DNA of 64,000 bases, from the NCBI GenBank assembly GCA_019843655.1, contig JACDQD010000103.1, positions 2,170,001-2,234,000 on the forward strand. The letters are read 5' to 3'. A program made the position numbers and the translations under genes. The notes below the pieces were generated by a model. It was not told the DNA's origin. It ran no database searches and was given only the letters and a program-made list of their open reading frames with translations. Shown piece after piece: positions 60,405 through 64,000 of the stretch. Within the stretch, counting starts at the first letter, position 1. Each line of letters starts with the position of its first letter. The stretch comes from Lethocerus indicus. Its lineage: Eukaryota; Arthropoda; Insecta; Hemiptera; Belostomatidae.

Positions 60405-63400
60405 TGAAAACAATGAGTCATTTCGCCCGTAAAATTTACCACCGTCTTCCTTGGGAGGAACAGACGGGCGGCCTAGCTTTGTGCTGTCGCTTTACCGAAT
60501 GGAAGTGGCCCCTCGGGTATTAGCCGGTGTTGGAATTCCGCTTTTAATGTACCCCTTTCCTCACTCGCGTGTCACTCAATAGCAGCCGTCATATTATATT
60601 TCCGCATTGTGAACCAGGTAAACGATTTACTTGTCTTCCCAGGATAATTACGTTCCATCGACGAAAGACCTGTTAGGACCAATATAAATATAGGGAAACT
60701 ATTAGCCGTATTGATATATTTGATTATCACCAAATTTGCAAGTTTGCTCATAGAATTGCTGTATGATATTTTTCCCATTCCGTATTTATTATACATCTCA
60801 AACTAATTATATGGCACATGACTGAATTTTGTTATCTTAGAAAAATAGGACAATAATATTAGTTATCCTGTTTTTGATTTACTACAAGGCGGAGTGGATA
60901 AGAAAATCTTGCCAAAAAGAAAACTGGGAACGGCCGAATTATATAATGAAGTTGCGGGCCGTGCATAACCAGCGGCGCCAAATAGGTCATTTAAATATTC
61001 CTATAAATGTTCCTATTTAAAGCGAAGATAATTAAAGTAAGCTCCGTTAACCCCCGATAATCTGGCACGAATCTTTAGCTCCGGTTTCCTCCAAGATTTT
61101 CGCGTGGGCGGACTTTTAACCCAAATTTCGGATCAGTAATTATTTTGATTAACCGGAGCGATTGCTTGTAACTTGGTCTCTCCGCCACTATTCCCCCAGC
61201 CCCTGAAAATGGAACCGTATTAAAGTGGGTTAAGTACTTGGCATTATCTCCGATTTTACTGTTGAGACCGCATTAGCTTTTGCGCCGCGGGCTTTCGAGT
61301 TCGTTTAATGAGGGGAAGCTTAATGCTATCCTGTATTAGGTTTTTCATTAGTTTTGAAGGTGCGTTTAAACTGTGTTTTTAATTGCGAACTTGTATTTAA
61401 TTTATATCATAAAGTATTGGGAGGTTTGGTCCCAACCCACCAAATAAAAATCACAACGCGTACTTTACATGAATTCAATTTTTCGGTTTTTGTTTCTTAA
61501 ATACTTGAATGAGTTTGGGTAACTGATAATCAATTGAATATTCTAGATTAGAACTGTTTATTTAGCCTTCCTGCAGGGTTTTATTTTATGGTATTAGTTT
61601 ACTCTATGGTCTTAGCAAGTAGTGACAGGACGTCTCAACGATAACGAATCATACGAAAGAACCTTATGATTTCAATAGCAGAATTCTATTGATGGCTACC
61701 AGACTGATAAGTTTGAGGAAGTAGACAACGGTGGAGGGATTCGAAACTCTCTGAGATGTCAGATCTACTATAACTGACGTACTGACACCGACTTTGGCAA
61801 GAAGCCGACATCGGTATTGCTTTTGGCCCACAACAAGAGAGAAAACATTCCGAGTGAATTTTTGTTTGAACATGAAAGCCTATTATGGCTTAGACCGTCA
61901 AGCCTGTAATTTCGTCTTTACCCTTATACTTTTCTTTTAACTTGTTACGAGTGAATTATTTAACTGGTGTATATTTGTATAATGGCCTCGCTTTATATAA
62001 TGCCTTGCCGTGCGTGATGTGTAATGTACACCTGGAAGGTGTGGCCCCAGACCACTCCCTTGCCGGTATTATTAGTTTCTGCGGGTAAAAAAAGGCGAGA
62101 AGCATTCAGAATGATTTACTGTTTTGTTTTACTGTTAAGATTGAAAACTGTTTAAAAACTAGTTTTGTTTTATCATCCGCTAGCTAGATTTCAGTCAGCT
62201 TTGTTTTCAGAATTCCCTACCCTTTTTTAAAATCACCCTTTAAATCGAAATTGACTTTTTAAATTGAAATGTCGCTATCTTTTTTTTCATTGACCCCAGG
62301 CATTGTTCTTTTGTATTTTCCTTACGCGGACACAGTGTGGGATATTATTTCCTTTATTGTAGTCGGGCCGGAGTTTGCGATAGTTGGAATAATAAAGTAA
62401 ATAGAATAGAACGAGATGTATTTATTACTACTTCGACAATTCCGCAGAGATAAAATTGAATGTTTGGTGGACAATAAATTATTTAATTCGTCTCACGGAC
62501 ACTTATGAATTGTCCACCGTCCTTATAAGCGGCTACCACTCGGGATTGTCCCATATTTCGTGGTCTCGACTCTTTATGTAGTTGGAGTCTTTATCTTTAT
62601 GGATTTATGGCTCACTTGAAATGGATCGTTTTGAAATAGGGCTCCCTGTTGCTGGCAGCGGAGATAAATGGCGCCGTTGAAATAATTGGCCAGTGTTGGC
62701 CATTTTCGACGGCAATCGCATTAACGATATTTCAAGATTTCATTTGGTGCTCTGGCGGCACTATAATTGCACCCGATCGACTGGCTGCGGTGTAAAAGCG
62801 GTCCCGGCTAGAACCATCATTCACGCACACGAGAACAGGCTCAGTGTTCGCCCTACGGTCTATACAATCTATACTATGTTGTATTTCATGCCTGCATTTG
62901 TTGTTTTTACTTACATTTCTCTAATTTCATACGTATTTTATAATCGTGCCCACATTTCATCGTCTGATTTTAGGGTCTGAAACCTTTACGGTAATGTAAT
63001 ACTTCGTGAATATCATCCGAATTTCATATTCACCGTGCACGCGATTGTGCAATGTTTCACGCGAGTTTTCATCTGCAACAGACCTTTCTATTGCAATGAA
63101 CGCGTAAGTTGACAGGATTGAAATCAAAGGATAAACAAAGTAATCTGCCATCGTCTGCCTCCATTTGGTGAACCGATCTCATGGCAGACCAGAACGCTGC
63201 CGACAATGTCTAAGTAAGCTAGTAGAAACAGAAAAAACGTTTAAATAATAGCCAAGCAGTAAATATATCTTCCTTATAAGGAATGTTACGATAACGTAAT
63301 GAAGGGAGGTTCCCGGGTACCGGTCTTAGATTGCAGCTTACCGCTCGATTGTAGGGGTCAAGTATTGGGGTTGAACATAATTGGGGGCATTCGGGATTTA

Positions 63401-64000
63401 GACGGGTCGGTCTCTCAATAACACGAGGGGTTCGTATGTGCACTGGCAATAAACAGCAGGCTGGCGCTACTGGCCATAATAAATATCTCGGCTGAGGGGC
63501 CTCAGTGTTTTGTCTCGGACCAGACCGTCCACACCGCCTGCTCAATATTCATGAACGCCCCGGCGCCCTCTCCGAATATCCCTTCCGTAAAGCTAAGTCC
63601 GTATTAATTAGGCTTTCGCGGTCGGCAATTGAAAACAGACAGATAAAACGGGACGGGTTCCTCTGCCTAAGGGGTTCAGCCTAAGGGCGATGTGGGCAAG
63701 TTACAAATATTAATGCTAAGTATTCCTTTTTTAAATGCTGATTTAACGTATAATTTCCTGTACGGGTTTCCCTCTCCCCTGCCGAGTTTGGTTTCACCCC
63801 CTGAATATACTGATCCTGCGTTTTTCGGTCTGCTCCGGTAGAAATATTTAAGTTCAAGTTACATTGAAATGGTATATTTTTAAACAATAATATGTAGCAT
63901 TCTGTGACAATAACATGTGGACAGTGCTGACGGGCACCTCGAAACCGTGTTCGCTTAAAACTGAATTACTTATAATTACTAAAATTATAAATATTCTGCA
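60405..64000. other. Non-coding stretch to the window end
   Basis: No recognisable gene. GC-rich to about 60550 and again at about 63300-63560, where a minus-strand frame (63219-63545, 108 codons) has a GTAAGC donor-like site near 63337 but no acceptor. The remainder is AT-rich with short frames only. Confidence 0.5.

Noticed and set aside
60295..60413. Plus-strand exon after the CT tract ending CCAG
   Set aside because: All three frames close within about 35 codons and no donor is present.
1..64000. Bacterial operons, CRISPR arrays, phage or defence systems
   Set aside because: No long frames, no ribosome-binding-site/ORF arrangement and no regularly spaced repeats; splice-type signals and microsatellites indicate a eukaryote.

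Overview
This window reads as nuclear DNA of a metazoan, most likely an arthropod. That is an inference from five things: no open frame exceeds about 150 codons in 64 kb; there is no bacterial operon layout; CpG is not visibly depleted; there are long dinucleotide microsatellites; and several short open stretches are bounded by spliceosomal-type acceptors and donors, two of them downstream of arthropod-style TCAGT initiators. The species cannot be named from the sequence. I found no bacterial or phage gene, rRNA, intact tRNA, CRISPR array, or intact transposon with a recognisable protein.

Layout. Most of the window is AT-rich non-coding DNA (intron or intergenic) broken every few kilobases by GC-rich blocks of roughly 200-600 bp. 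The best gene-like objects are: (1) a plus-strand three-exon model at 56997-58645, with matching phases, a TATA-like/initiator pair upstream and an ATTAAA downstream; (2) a minus-strand exon at 40459-40641 coding for 61 lysine-rich residues, with splice sites on both sides; (3) a possible transcription start, ATG-free leader exon, 60-bp intron and 79-codon frame at 44767-45335; (4) a possible first coding exon at 22771-22858. Other small exon candidates (2105-2155, 6155-6268, 9914-9956, 15038-15154, 28650-28770, 42247-42288) are weaker. Splice-site look-alikes are expected in 64 kb, so some of these must be false. No product could be recognised for any of them.

Repeats and structure. The most striking object is a perfect 53-bp inverted repeat with a 13-nt loop at 20128-20246, set between two 12-bp direct repeats (20077-20088 and 20245-20256). 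Next are a diverged tandem array of about 2.5 units of 320-380 bp at 38778-39530; microsatellites of TC at 13921-14055, TA/TG at 37711-37802, GA at 50967-51027 and CT at 18855-18882 and 60295-60322; five G-quadruplex-type tracts; and tRNA-like B-box sequences near 27726 and 40680.

I see no set of genes that works together as a system here. The items most worth testing are the 53-bp hairpin, the tandem array, and whether the 56997-58645 and 40459-40641 models are transcribed and conserved.
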